From NCBI RefSeq assembly GCF_000018145.1, contig NC_009957.1:62001-126000 (forward strand): 64,000 nt of DNA. The letters are read 5' to 3'. The stretch is from Dinoroseobacter shibae DFL 12 = DSM 16493 (GTDB lineage: Bacteria > Pseudomonadota > Alphaproteobacteria > Rhodobacterales > Rhodobacteraceae). The translations under genes were made by a program, and so were the position numbers. This document shows positions 9,315 through 17,879 of the stretch, one piece after another (position 1 is the stretch's first letter; each line of letters starts with the position of its first letter). The notes under the pieces are model-generated. The model saw nothing but the letters and a program-made list of their open reading frames with translations. It had not been told where the DNA came from and made no database searches.

Positions 9315-11813
9315 CTATTCCATCACATAGCCGAGAGCCCGGTAACCGGTTCTTCTTTTGGCCGCCATTCTGGCGAGGACCGGGACCGAACTGTCTACAT
9401 AGTCGACCACCAACACGTCCTTCTTGTCGTCATGTCGGCGGTGCAACCTGCCGACATATTGCGCCAGCGTTCCCTTCCATGCGATCGGCATCGTCAGGAA
9501 CAGGGTGTCGAGCCGCGCGTCATCGAAGCCTTCGCCGATATAGCGCCCTGTCGCGAGGATCAGCCGTTCCTCATCGTCATCCACATTCAGCGCCGCATGC
9601 GCGGCCTTCCGGTCCTTTGCGGACATGCCGCCACGGAGCACGACGATGTTCTTCGCAAATCGGGAGAACCGCTGATGAAGGTGCTCGAGGTGATCCTTCC
9701 GCTCGGTTAGTATGATCGGTGAGCGTTTGGCCTCCAATGATTTCAGCACGTCGTCGAAGATCAGATCGTTTCGGGCCTCGTCCTCCGCCAGAGCGGCATA
9801 GATCGCGGGCATTGACGGGCGCTCGGCCATGGCGAGGGGTTCTGGCAGCCGGAATCTCGTGTGACGTTCCCGCGCTCGATGGCGCAGTCCGCTTTCGGCT
9901 GCCTGCGATTTGGCGCTCACCTGATGGCGCACCGGGCCACATTGCATGAAGATGATCGGATGATGTCCGTCCTTTCGAGCGACCGTCGCCGACAACCCGG
10001 CGACATAGCGCGCTTTCGATCTGCGGGCGACAAGCTCAAAGCTCGCAGCGGACAGGTGATGGCATTCATCGACGACAAGATGGCCATAATCGGCAACGAT
10101 ATCGTCAACTTCGCCCTTCCGAACCAGACTCTGAATCAACGCTACATCGATCACACCGGTGAGTTTGCGTTTTCCGGCGCCGATGGTGCCTATCAGCTTG
10201 GGATCGATCTGCAAAAATGAGCCAAGCCGTTCGACCCATTGGTTCAGCAATTCCCGGCGGTGAACCAAGACCAGCGTATTGCGAGCGCGGTGCGCAATCA
10301 GTGCCGAGGCTACCACTGTCTTGCCGAATGCAGTCGTGGCGGCAAGCACGCCGGTATCGTGTTCGGCCAATGCGTCAAACGCTCGTGATTGCTGCTGGCG
10401 AAGTTGGCCATCGAAGCAGACCGTCTCCGGCAAACGAGCTCCGTCTACACGCAAATCGTCCAGATCGGCTGTCGCACCGTGATCAGACAGGAATCTGATC
10501 GCTTCGTCGAAGCTACCGCGGGGCAGGGCAACGTGTCGGGGATGCAGTTCGGCGCAGGACACGATGCGTGGCTTGCCGAATGTTGGCAGTCGCATGGCCT
10601 GCGCGCGATAGAATTCGGGATTCTGGAACGCCGCCAACCGCACCAATTGCGCAATCATGGCCGAAGGTAAGTCCGAACGGTCGATATAGATTTGGTCTGC
10701 GACCGTCACCTTGATGGTTGTCGGAACAGGTACATCGAGGCGTCGCGGCGTACTGCGGCGTGACGGAGGCATTTTCCACGGTTCGTCCGCCTGCTCATCT
10801 TCTACCGGCATGCGCACACCCAGCACTCGCCCGGAAAGCTCGGCGGCTTCGACGAGCTGGGTCACTGCTGCCGCCGACAATCGCGGCAAGGAAGACAAAT
10901 AGGCCCACTGATCGTCATATGGCCGCAGGCTAGCATCGACAAAGACGCTGTTTTCAGCTTTGCGCGCTGTGTTCTGAAGCGGCAGTGCGATCAGGTTGCC
11001 GAAGCCGCCGAGCGGCATGATATCCTGATTTGGAAACAACCGGTCATAGGAAGCAAAGCCGATTTCTGGCCGCCGTTCCATCGTTTCCGTGATCAGGACC
11101 GATCCAAGCTGGCGCGCCAGACGGGCCGAGACCGGTTCGGAGAAGAATATCCAGACATGCCCCCCGTTGCCCGACCTCGACCGTTCCAACGCTGCGGGCA
11201 CTCCCTTCACTCGGCAGGTTTCGAGCAGCGCGTTGGCGTCCTCCGCCCAGGATGCCTTGTCAAAATCCGCCGCCAGGAACCAGCATGTGTCACCGAGCAG
11301 GAGCGGATAGACGCCGGCGACAAAATCCCCGCCCCGACCATCGTCGCCGCGCAGGTGTCTCTCAATGACACCTTCATCCGGCGGGATAAACTTCTGATGG
11401 GGACACTGGCCGCATTTGACCTTTGGCTTGCCACAAATCCCCTTCACCCACTCGTTGGCGCAGGAGGGCGAATACCCCGAGCGGTCAGTTTTTCTGTTTT
11501 CCCACCGCACTGGGAACACGTCAGGCCGACCGGCGAACAGGCGGCGGAACAGCTCGACCTTTTGGTGCGACGGTGAAGCATTCGTAACCGGGGCGTTCTC
11601 GAATGAGGGTTGTCTCACTGCCGGCACGTGCTCTGCAGCAAGGCGAGCCTCAAGCGCTGCAACTTCACGCTGAAGCTGCGCTCGTTCGACATCCAGATCG
11701 GCCAGACGGGCTCGAACCCGCGCCAACTCCGCCTCAATGTCGCTTCTGTCCGCCACTTGCGATTTCCACCCAAACCTTTCCGCCCAGTCCAGCATAAAGC
11801 GCGAAAGCGACAA
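9315..11813 (-). CDS. Primase-helicase (TOTE-type archaeo-eukaryotic primase fused to SF2 helicase), cargo of the RIT-like element
   Basis: 832 residues if the TTG at 11813 is used, 826 from the ATG at 11795; no good Shine-Dalgarno distinguishes them. Domains in order: a coiled coil (residues about 25-60, ELARVRARLADLDVERAQLQ); an AEP-type primase domain (about 80-330) with RLFAGRPDVFPVRW, a Cys cluster CGKPKVKCGQC, the metal-binding LAADFDK and the GNGGHVWIFF histidine strand, as in the primase domain of TOTE conflict systems; then an SF2 helicase (about 450-830) with Walker A TTAFGKT, DEAD-box variant DECHH, SAT in GLSATV, and motif VI QYVGRLHRRH. It probably primes or remodels DNA for replication, repair or defence. 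It lies convergent to the recombinases, entirely inside the inverted repeats. Confidence 0.85.
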   Translation of the reverse strand: MSLSRFMLDWAERFGWKSQVADRSDIEAELARVRARLADLDVERAQLQREVAALEARLAAEHVPAVRQPSFENAPVTNASPSHQKVELFRRLFAGRPDVFPVRWENRKTDRSGYSPSCANEWVKGICGKPKVKCGQCPHQKFIPPDEGVIERHLRGDDGRGGDFVAGVYPLLLGDTCWFLAADFDKASWAEDANALLETCRVKGVPAALERSRSGNGGHVWIFFSEPVSARLARQLGSVLITETMERRPEIGFASYDRLFPNQDIMPLGGFGNLIALPLQNTARKAENSVFVDASLRPYDDQWAYLSSLPRLSAAAVTQLVEAAELSGRVLGVRMPVEDEQADEPWKMPPSRRSTPRRLDVPVPTTIKVTVADQIYIDRSDLPSAMIAQLVRLAAFQNPEFYRAQAMRLPTFGKPRIVSCAELHPRHVALPRGSFDEAIRFLSDHGATADLDDLRVDGARLPETVCFDGQLRQQQSRAFDALAEHDTGVLAATTAFGKTVVASALIAHRARNTLVLVHRRELLNQWVERLGSFLQIDPKLIGTIGAGKRKLTGVIDVALIQSLVRKGEVDDIVADYGHLVVDECHHLSAASFELVARRSKARYVAGLSATVARKDGHHPIIFMQCGPVRHQVSAKSQAAESGLRHRARERHTRFRLPEPLAMAERPSMPAIYAALAEDEARNDLIFDDVLKSLEAKRSPIILTERKDHLEHLHQRFSRFAKNIVVLRGGMSAKDRKAAHAALNVDDDEERLILATGRYIGEGFDDARLDTLFLTMPIAWKGTLAQYVGRLHRRHDDKKDVLVVDYVDSSVPVLARMAAKRRTGYRALGYVME

Positions 11814-11877
11814 GCGTAAGCAGGTCCGGCCGCTCGTCGGCGGGACCGCCGAGCGGAGAGTTCGAGGGGGAGTTCAT
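11734..11877 (-). CDS. Possible 47-residue leader peptide or frameshifted start of the cargo gene
   Basis: The right inverted repeat reproduces the start region of recombinase 1 on the minus strand, including AAGGA and an ATG at 11877 that encodes MNSPSNS. From there the frame runs 47 codons and overlaps the primase-helicase start at 11813 in another frame. Either it is a coupled leader peptide, or the cargo once began at this ATG and a frameshift separates them: the cargo frame is open back to a stop at 11874-11876 but has no ATG or GTG there. Confidence 0.35.
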   Translation of the reverse strand: MNSPSNSPLGGPADERPDLLTLVAFALYAGLGGKVWVEIASGGQKRH

Positions 11878-12002
11878 GGGGGATGTCCTTCTGCGGTTAA
11901 GAGCAGAGGCATCATGATTATCCAAAGCGGAAACCCAAAAATGAATCGTCATAACAACAGCTTGAAACCCAAAACTCCGCATAACGGTGACGCGGCATAT
12001 TA
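11856..12002 (-). repeat. Right terminal inverted repeat of the RIT-like element
   Basis: 147 bp, the reverse complement of 5715-5862 apart from one substitution and one missing base. It places a copy of the recombinase-operon start region (promoter, ribosome-binding site, ATG) ahead of the cargo gene, so both operons could be driven by the same signal. Confidence 0.9.
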
Positions 12003-12006
12003 CGTG

Positions 12007-12026
12007 TTATCCAAAGCTTTGGATAA
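12007..12026. repeat. 20-bp perfect palindrome at the right end of the RIT-like element
   Basis: TTATCCAAAGCTTTGGATAA is fully self-complementary and lies between the right inverted repeat and the restored host sequence. The half TTTGGATAATC also occurs inside both terminal repeats (5791-5801 region and its mirror), which suggests a recombinase-binding site at the strand-exchange point. Confidence 0.6.
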
Positions 12027-12029
12027 GAC

Positions 12030-14510
12030 GTAGTCGCGCGGCGTCAAGGCCCCCTCGACGAGCTCATCTTCTGCGTCCATCGTCTCAAGCCGCCGCTTCA
12101 ACAGGCTTTCGCCTGTCGAGACCACCTGGATGACGCACGCGTGGCCCGTTGCCAGGTCGTCCTCGATGGCGCGGATAATGCTTGGGGCTTTCATCCCCAT
12201 CAGGAGATGGTTGAAGAAGCGCTGTTTCGTGCTCTCGAAGCGGGACTTGGCCGAGGCGCGTGCGGCCGAGGCATTGGTCTCGCCAGAGGCGTCGTTGACG
12301 CCGGTCGCCGTCAGCGCGGCTTCGAGATTGTGGTGGATGGTGCGAAACGCACCCGCATAGGCGTCGTAGATCTCGATCTGGGCCGGGGTGAGCGCGTGTT
12401 CGAGCACGTCATACTCCACGCCGTCGAAGCTGAGGGCGCGGGCCGTGTAGAGCCCGAGCGTCTTGAGATCGCGCGCGACCACCTCCATGGCAGCGACACC
12501 GCCGGCTTCCATCGCAGAAACGAAGCTCTCGCGGCTTGGGAAGGGGTATTCGGGGCCCTGCCCCCAGAGCCCCAGCCGCGCGGCATAGGCTAGGTTGTGC
12601 ACGCTCGTGGCACCCGTGGCCGAGATGTAGAAGACGCGAGCGCGGGGTGCTGCCAGTTGCAGCCGGAGGCCCGCAAGGCCCTGCTGGGAGGGTTTGACGC
12701 CCCTGCCCTGCTCGGACCCCGCCGCGTTCTGCATGGCATGGGCCTCATCAAAAGCGAGGACACCGTCGAAATCCTCGCCCATCCAGTCAAGGATCTGGCT
12801 CAGCCGCGTGGTGCCGCATTTGCCCGCCGAGCGCAGCGTGGCGTAGGTCACGAACAGGATGCCGTCGCCCATCGGGATGGGCTGGTCAGGTTTCCATTTG
12901 GAGAGCGGCTGGATGTCGGCGGGCGAGCCGCCAAGATCGATCCAGTCGCGGATCGCGTCCTCGATCAGCGTGGCGGATTTGGAGACCCAGATCGCCTTTC
13001 TGCGCCCGGCCAGCCAGTTCACGAGGATGAGCCCCGCGCATTCGCGGCCCTTGCCGCAGCCGGTGCCGTCGCCGAGGAAATAGCCGAGGCGATAGGCCCG
13101 TGCGTCGGGGTCATCGTCGGCGCGCGTCAGCTTGGTCTGATCGTCATCGATGGTGAACCGTCCTGGCAGGTTACGCCCATGGGCATCATTGGCCATGATG
13201 ATGGTCTCGAGCTGTGCCTCGGAGAGATGTCCCTCCTTGATCAATCGTGCGGGCAGACGCAATTCCGAACCGGCGGCACCCGAAGGTTCGGGTGGCGCGA
13301 CAGAGGCCATGGCGATGCTCTCGACGAGCGGCGTGGGATGTTCCTGCGCGTCCGCGATCTCGATGCGCTGAGGGCGGTAACGCGCATAGATGTCCGAGAC
13401 AGGCGTGTTGTCGCGCGGAGCCTCAAGGCTTTTGATACTGAGCTGGACAACGGCATTCGCCTGAGGTTTGGAGGCGGCGACAGGCGCAGCGGCGGTCTTA
13501 CGCGGGGCAGAGGATGGAACGGTCGGTCGCCCGTGAGGGATCGCCACTGCCCTTTGTACGGGGCGCATCTCGGGCCGGGTTGCGGCCACGGCGTCGACAA
13601 AAGGAAGGGCTTCATCCAAGTCCCGAACACTGGCGCGGATCATCTCGCCGTCTTCCTGCACCTTGTCGAAGACCATGAGCTGGGTTTCCACAGAGGTGCC
13701 GAGTTTGCGATAGACCTGTCCCGGCATCGTCAGCGCCAAGCGCGGCGTCAGGAGACCGCAGGCGCGGGACCAATGCGCGGTATCGCGTTCGGGCGTGAAT
13801 CCTGGCGGCATGATCGCCACCAGCCGCCCACCGGGCGCGAGACGCTTCGCTGCCGCAATGAGATGCTTGGCGGCGATGTGCTTGTCTCGCGAGCGATCGA
13901 CCGAGGAAGCGAAGGGCGGATTCATCACCACGACGTCGGGCAGAACCGGCGTCTGCAGCAGATCGTCAATATGCTCACCGTCATGGCCCGTCACATCGCC
14001 GCCAAAGACCGCGCGCAATAGGCTCTGGCGAAAGGGGTCGATTTCATTGAGCAAAAGCGTGGCACCGGCCCGGGCGGCGAAAGCGGCCAAGGCGCCGGTG
14101 CCAGCCGAGGGCTCCAGAACGGTCTCGCCCTTGCGAATGGCTGCCGCCCGCACGGCCATTGCCGCGAAAGGCAACGGCGTGGAAAACTGCTGCAGCCGGA
14201 TCTGCTGCTCTGACCGTCGCGTTTCCGTCAGCAGCCGCGAGGCAAGCAGCTTTGCGGTGGCGATGTCACATGCCGCGCCGTCCCCACGCAGCAGCACCTG
14301 GATGGCGGCGGCCTGCTTCAGGTCGTAGGCCATGCGCCACTCCCAGACGCCGCCAGCATCGCTGCCATGAAACGTCTCGCGCATGATGCGCGCGAGCGCT
14401 GAACTGCGCAGGGGTTGGTGGTCGACCTCCTGGCCGATCTGCGCGAGGGCAGAGATGAGAGCAGCGTCGGAGATTGAAAAAGTCGGGTTCGCCGTCTTGG
14501 GCTTGGCCAT
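12030..14510 (-). pseudogene. Methyltransferase/strawberry-notch helicase, N-terminal part (gene split by mobile element)
   Basis: 827 codons from the ATG at 14510 (AAAGGAAA upstream) to the insertion point. Residues about 130-230 form an N6-adenine methyltransferase-like fold with the SAM site LEPSAGTGALAAFA and the catalytic VVMNPPFASS. Residues about 470-700 form the first RecA-like lobe of a strawberry-notch SF2 helicase: Walker A GDGTGCGKGRE, LAFDEAHAMQ, FYISATGATSV. The reading frame then runs only ten more codons into the element before a stop at 12000. Intact homologues are very large plasmid and phage proteins thought to act on incoming DNA or modify it. The C-terminal lobe is at 3932-5713, so both pieces are probably non-functional as a helicase, although the methyltransferase part is complete. 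Confidence 0.85.
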
Positions 14511-14779
14511 GGGGATTTTCCTTTGGAACAGGGTCTGAGTTCCAAAGGACAAAAAGCCCGCTCTACACTTTTTGGGGTTTCCGCCGAAAGCTATGACGGA
14601 GGTTGGGCAACGAGAGTGAGTGCAGAATTTCAGATCACGAGCGCGACCCGCCCTTGTCGGAATCAAAGGCTAAGTCACGCAGCCGATCGGCAAACAATTT
14701 TTTGACAGAAGAAGCGGCGGCAACCCACCAAAACACCCCGAAACGCACGAAGGTACCAGGTAAGAACAGAACGCACTGT

Positions 14780-14914
14780 TCAAGACTGTTGGCGGCGCTT
14801 CTCATCAATCACCGCCTGCACAAGGTTCATCACGTTGGAATGCGGTGTCGCGGCCTGCTGGTCATTCAGTGCCTCCTTCACCTTGGACCGAAACCAGGCA
14901 TCATGGGACGTCAT
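14780..14914 (-). CDS. Short antitoxin-like ORF (stability-determinant type)
   Basis: A 44-residue frame from the ATG at 14914 (a GTG at 14926 would add four residues) reads MTSHDAWFRSKVKEALND followed by PHSNVMNLVQAVIDEKRR. The pattern WFRxKVxEALxD...PHxxVM matches small RelB/StbD-like antitoxins. No toxin gene is recognisable on either side, so this is an orphan or the remnant of a pair. Confidence 0.45.
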   Translation of the reverse strand: MTSHDAWFRSKVKEALNDQQAATPHSNVMNLVQAVIDEKRRQQS

Positions 14915-15302
14915 CTCACCGGTCACGGCGATGGTCCTCGAGGCGCCTATCCAGAAGCTCGCCTAGGTCTCTCGGCATAGCTGCAACGCTCAGAGCGACC
15001 CGAGATCGGCGGTAGGGAGAATGGACCTTGGACAGATTGACTTTGTCGCAAGCCTGTTTGCGGTCTGAAGGCTGTTTCAACTCGGATTCCCCGTTCACGC
15101 GATGATCGAACGTTACAGCAAAACTTCCCGGACGATAAGACTCTTGAGATCTCTACATTATGGGGATGACCAAAACATCTGCGCACAGACGCCCCTTCAC
15201 ACCATTGCCGACGTTGGGGCGGGATGCCGCGAAGGTCTCAAACGAGCCGAAAGTACCAGTTACTGCACTATGCGCGAATGTCGGCCATCAATGAGACTAC
15301 GC
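14915..15302. other. Gene-poor stretch between antitoxin-like ORF and LysR gene
   Basis: 388 bases with only short frames of unconvincing composition on both strands (for example 14947-15186 minus). No promoter, repeat or RNA gene stands out. Probably a decayed gene or an old insertion scar. Confidence 0.4.
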
Positions 15303-16187
15303 CTACACACGCGCAATCTCACGGATCAGATCATTTGTCTCTGGTCTCGTCGTTTGGTGCCGATAACGAAGAGCAGAAACAGTTCGCGAAATTTCAAGGC
15401 CGTCGATGAGTATCGAAACGAGGTCCCTATCTGCTGGAATTGCCGTGGTTGGCAAAATCACCGCGCCTAATCCCTGCCGCGCGAGTTCGACTAACCAATC
15501 CACGCGATTTGACCGATAGGCCGCGTAGAGTTCGTGACCTTGGTCTGCACATGCCCGATGCAACGCATCGCGCATTTCGCAATTGGGTCGATCGAGCATG
15601 TCAGTTTCAGCGAGTGTCGAAAGAGAAATAGCGTTTCGTCCAGACAACGGGTGCGACTTGGACACCACAACCTTATAGGCCTCGTCATAGAGCTGGTCTA
15701 TTCGATAGAGGTTTTCACTGACAGTTGCCGCTGTGACAACGACGTCAAATTCACCCTCTCGCAATCCGGCCAGAAGCTTGGAGGTAGACGCCACGATCAA
15801 CTCTATTTCGGCCTGCGGCAATCGTGTACGGAAGCGTTCCACGGCGGCTGAAATCCGGTTGTGACCAATCGTTTCGCCAACACCGACAGAAATAGGAACC
15901 CGCTCTAGTCGCGTGTGGCGGACGGCTTCTGCCTTAGCTGCCTGCGTTTCGTCATGCGCTTTCTGTAGCCTTGGCTGCATTAGCTTTCCGAGTGCCGTCA
16001 ACCTGCATCCCGCGCGGTCCCTGACAAACAGATCACCCCCGAGCTCGTGTTCAAGTTTCTTGATCGCGGTCGTCAAGGACGGTTGGGAAACATTTGAGGC
16101 ACTGGCGGCATGGGTGAAGTTGCGATGCTGGCAGACAGCCAAAAAATACCTGATCTGGTTCATCTCCACTGCCACAGTCTCCGTCAC
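15303..16187 (-). CDS. LysR-family transcriptional regulator
   Basis: 294 residues from a GTG at 16187 (GGAAA upstream); the ATG at 16163 (MNQIRYFLAVCQHRNF) is the family's usual position and may be the true start. N-terminal winged helix: FTHAASASNVSQPSLTTAIK, then KLEHELGGDLFVRD. The effector-binding domain follows (VPISVGVGETIG, ..ELIVASTSKLLAGLREGEFD.., GLGAVILPTTAIP). It is transcribed away from the ABM-domain gene with 132 bp between, the standard arrangement for a LysR regulator and its target. A dyad of ATAG/CTAT half-sites lies in the gap. Confidence 0.9.
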   Translation of the reverse strand: MTETVAVEMNQIRYFLAVCQHRNFTHAASASNVSQPSLTTAIKKLEHELGGDLFVRDRAGCRLTALGKLMQPRLQKAHDETQAAKAEAVRHTRLERVPISVGVGETIGHNRISAAVERFRTRLPQAEIELIVASTSKLLAGLREGEFDVVVTAATVSENLYRIDQLYDEAYKVVVSKSHPLSGRNAISLSTLAETDMLDRPNCEMRDALHRACADQGHELYAAYRSNRVDWLVELARQGLGAVILPTTAIPADRDLVSILIDGLEISRTVSALRYRHQTTRPETNDLIREIARV

Positions 16188-16207
16188 TTTCCGCCATGAG
16201 GTTCACC

Positions 16208-16232
16208 ATAGCACATGTCTATCAAAGAATAG
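16208..16232. promoter_or_regulatory. Candidate LysR operator
   Basis: ATAG (16208-16211), CTAT (16219-16222) and ATAG (16229-16232) form an ATAG-N7-CTAT dyad (the T-N11-A type) followed by a further half-site 6 bases on. The position, between the divergent LysR and ABM genes and near the LysR start, fits autoregulation and target control. Confidence 0.4.
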
Positions 16233-16319
16233 AAGTTCGGGATTGGTGCCTGAGGCATTCGGCATGAGAAAAGGGTGCATCGAAACCAAACACAACAACC
16301 TATCAATCAGGAGGCGACC

Positions 16320-17039
16320 ATGAAAGCCCAAATTCTCAAGACACTCGCCGCTTTGGCCTTGATCACGACATCTGCAGCCGCACAGGAAACCCCAATGGAA
16401 AATCACACTGCCAGCTACATCGCCATGCCCGCCGCTGAAGGCCAGACCGAAGCATTCGCCGAATTTCTGGCCGGAGCCGCCCCGATTGTCGCGGACACCG
16501 AACCAGGCACCGTGCTTTGGTTTGCCTTACAAGACGACGATACGCTCGCGATCTTTGATATCTTCGTGGATGAAGAAGCGCGCAATGCGCATTTCTCCGG
16601 CGCTGTGGCCGCGGCTTTGAACCAAAATGCCGACGCGCTGGTCGCCGGGGGCTGGGACGATGGTGTTGTCGCGAATATCAACAATTCCGATGTCCTGTCG
16701 GTGAGGGAACCGGTTGATCTCTACTCGGCCACGACAGCCACGTACATCACGCTCGAAGCAGCACCCGGCAGAGGGCCGGAATTGGCAGCCTTGCTGACCG
16801 CAGCTGGTCCCATCGTCGGAGAAACCGAACCCGGCACATTGTTCTGGGCGGCGCTGCAGATTGACGAAACATCCTTCGCAATCTTCGACATCTTCACCAA
16901 CAATGCTGGCCGTGAAGCACACTTTGCCGGTCAAGTCGCCGGGCTGCTGAACGAACGGGCAGCTGAGTTGGTCGCTGGCGGGTGGGACGACGGTGTGGTC
17001 GCTAACGTCCACAACTTCGACATCCTCGCCATCAAGTAA
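16320..17039 (+). CDS. Exported protein with two antibiotic-biosynthesis-monooxygenase (ABM)-like domains
   Basis: 239 residues. The ATG at 16320 follows CAGGAGG and gives a clear signal peptide (MKAQILKTLAALALITTSAAAQE), so the product is periplasmic. Two tandem repeats of about 100 residues each contain the sequence [A/G]PIV.[D/E]TEPGT..[W/F]xALQ, then FDIF, then VAGGWDDGVVAN. These are dimeric alpha+beta barrel ABM-like folds fused into one chain. ABM proteins include haem-degrading and quinol-oxidising enzymes, but no catalytic residue can be assigned here. The divergent LysR gene probably regulates it, and a hairpin terminator follows. Confidence 0.75.
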   Translation: MKAQILKTLAALALITTSAAAQETPMENHTASYIAMPAAEGQTEAFAEFLAGAAPIVADTEPGTVLWFALQDDDTLAIFDIFVDEEARNAHFSGAVAAALNQNADALVAGGWDDGVVANINNSDVLSVREPVDLYSATTATYITLEAAPGRGPELAALLTAAGPIVGETEPGTLFWAALQIDETSFAIFDIFTNNAGREAHFAGQVAGLLNERAAELVAGGWDDGVVANVHNFDILAIK

Positions 17040-17061
17040 CGAGATGTGACAGGAACAAGAG

Positions 17062-17089
17062 GCGCCTGGTGCAACGCATCAGGCGCTTT
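17062..17089 (+). terminator. Rho-independent-type terminator after the ABM gene
   Basis: GCGCCTG (17062-17068) pairs with CAGGCGC (17080-17086), followed by TTT, 22 bp after the ABM stop. Confidence 0.65.
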
Positions 17090-17360
17090 GCCGAACGAAT
17101 TTAGATTCACCGTGAAGCGGCCGTTCGAGTAACTGCAGCGAATTAGCGCTTTGTCCCGCATCTTACCAGTTCGCACACGATGCAGCGAACGGCAGGTGTA
17201 CGGATAGGGAGGGACTTCTGAGAATTTCATCGTACCAGCCATATGACACACCAATGTCGCCTATTTCACTTGGCCCAAGTATGACGGCGATTGAAACGCA
17301 TAATGCCCACTCACTGGCAGCCTTAGCGTGGGATTCCGCCCCTCGGGCATTCGACCCCAC
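17090..17360. other. Intergenic stretch between ABM gene and yhaV
   Basis: About 270 bases with no convincing coding frame. Short open frames on both strands lack ribosome-binding sites, and nothing regulatory stands out. Confidence 0.4.
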
Positions 17361-17879
17361 TTACCGATCGGGCGCCGCTTCAAGGGACGTCTCGAACCGC
17401 TTGTTCGCCGCCGCTGCTTCTTTCAAGAGCGCGTCAAAATTGTCAGGTGGATTGCCATCTTCCAACATCCCTTTGAACGTCGCATAGGCATCCGTCTTGC
17501 TGCCGTAGGCGCGCAGGGTCTTGTCGTCGTTCACCCAGGCCACCACGATGACCTTCGCATCGCTGTTGAACCGATAGAACAGCCGATACTGCTGGAAGAA
17601 TTTCGCACGGAACCAGTGCTTGCGGTGATCGCCGAGTGTGCCGCCTTGCCGAAAGGCGGCGGCACCCGGATCTACCGGTATGGCCTCGGTGACCAGCTTG
17701 AAGATGGCGGCCAGCCGTTTCGTCGGGTTTTTCTTGCGCCAGGTCTTAGGATCGCGTGCCTTACGCGCCTCGACCTCTTCAATCAGCCCTTCGAGCTGAT
17801 CCAGAAAGAGCGGATGCGCATAAATCGACCATCCGTTTACGACAAGGGGCGCTTGGGCGGGCACGCTATCGCCGCTCAT
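17361..17879 (-). CDS. yhaV: Type II toxin YhaV (ribonuclease)
   Basis: 172 residues, RelE-superfamily mRNA interferase. Characteristic features are LVVNGWSIYAHPLF, KNPTKRLAAIFKLVTEAIP, the central DHRKHWFRAKFFQQYRLFYR and VIVVAWVNDDKTLRAYGSK. The gene overlaps the stop of prlF by ATGA, the usual antitoxin-first operon. It probably stabilises the plasmid by post-segregational killing. Confidence 0.92.
   Translation of the reverse strand: MSGDSVPAQAPLVVNGWSIYAHPLFLDQLEGLIEEVEARKARDPKTWRKKNPTKRLAAIFKLVTEAIPVDPGAAAFRQGGTLGDHRKHWFRAKFFQQYRLFYRFNSDAKVIVVAWVNDDKTLRAYGSKTDAYATFKGMLEDGNPPDNFDALLKEAAAANKRFETSLEAAPDR

Larger units (their letters stand above)
5714..12029. mobile_element. RIT-like element: three tyrosine recombinases plus primase-helicase cargo, inserted in a helicase gene
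   Basis: The boundaries come from the split host gene: removing 5714-12029 (6,316 bp) at a shared AC (5712-5713 and 12028-12029) restores an open frame of 1,420 codons. Inside are inverted repeats of about 148 bp at both ends, three recombinase genes with stop/start overlaps of 4 bases, and a convergent primase-helicase gene. Three overlapping tyrosine recombinases between inverted repeats is the defining layout of Recombinase-in-Trio elements, which as I know them carry only the recombinases. The cargo is the unusual part. The right end has 25 extra bases beyond the repeat, mostly a 20-bp palindrome. Confidence 0.85.

Noticed and set aside
9273-9710. Plus-strand frames after recombinase 3 that could suggest a fourth gene of the trio
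   Set aside because: They lie opposite the helicase domain of the cargo gene and carry no motif.
12597-14021. 474-codon open frame on the plus strand
   Set aside because: Shadow of the methyltransferase-helicase gene on the other strand.
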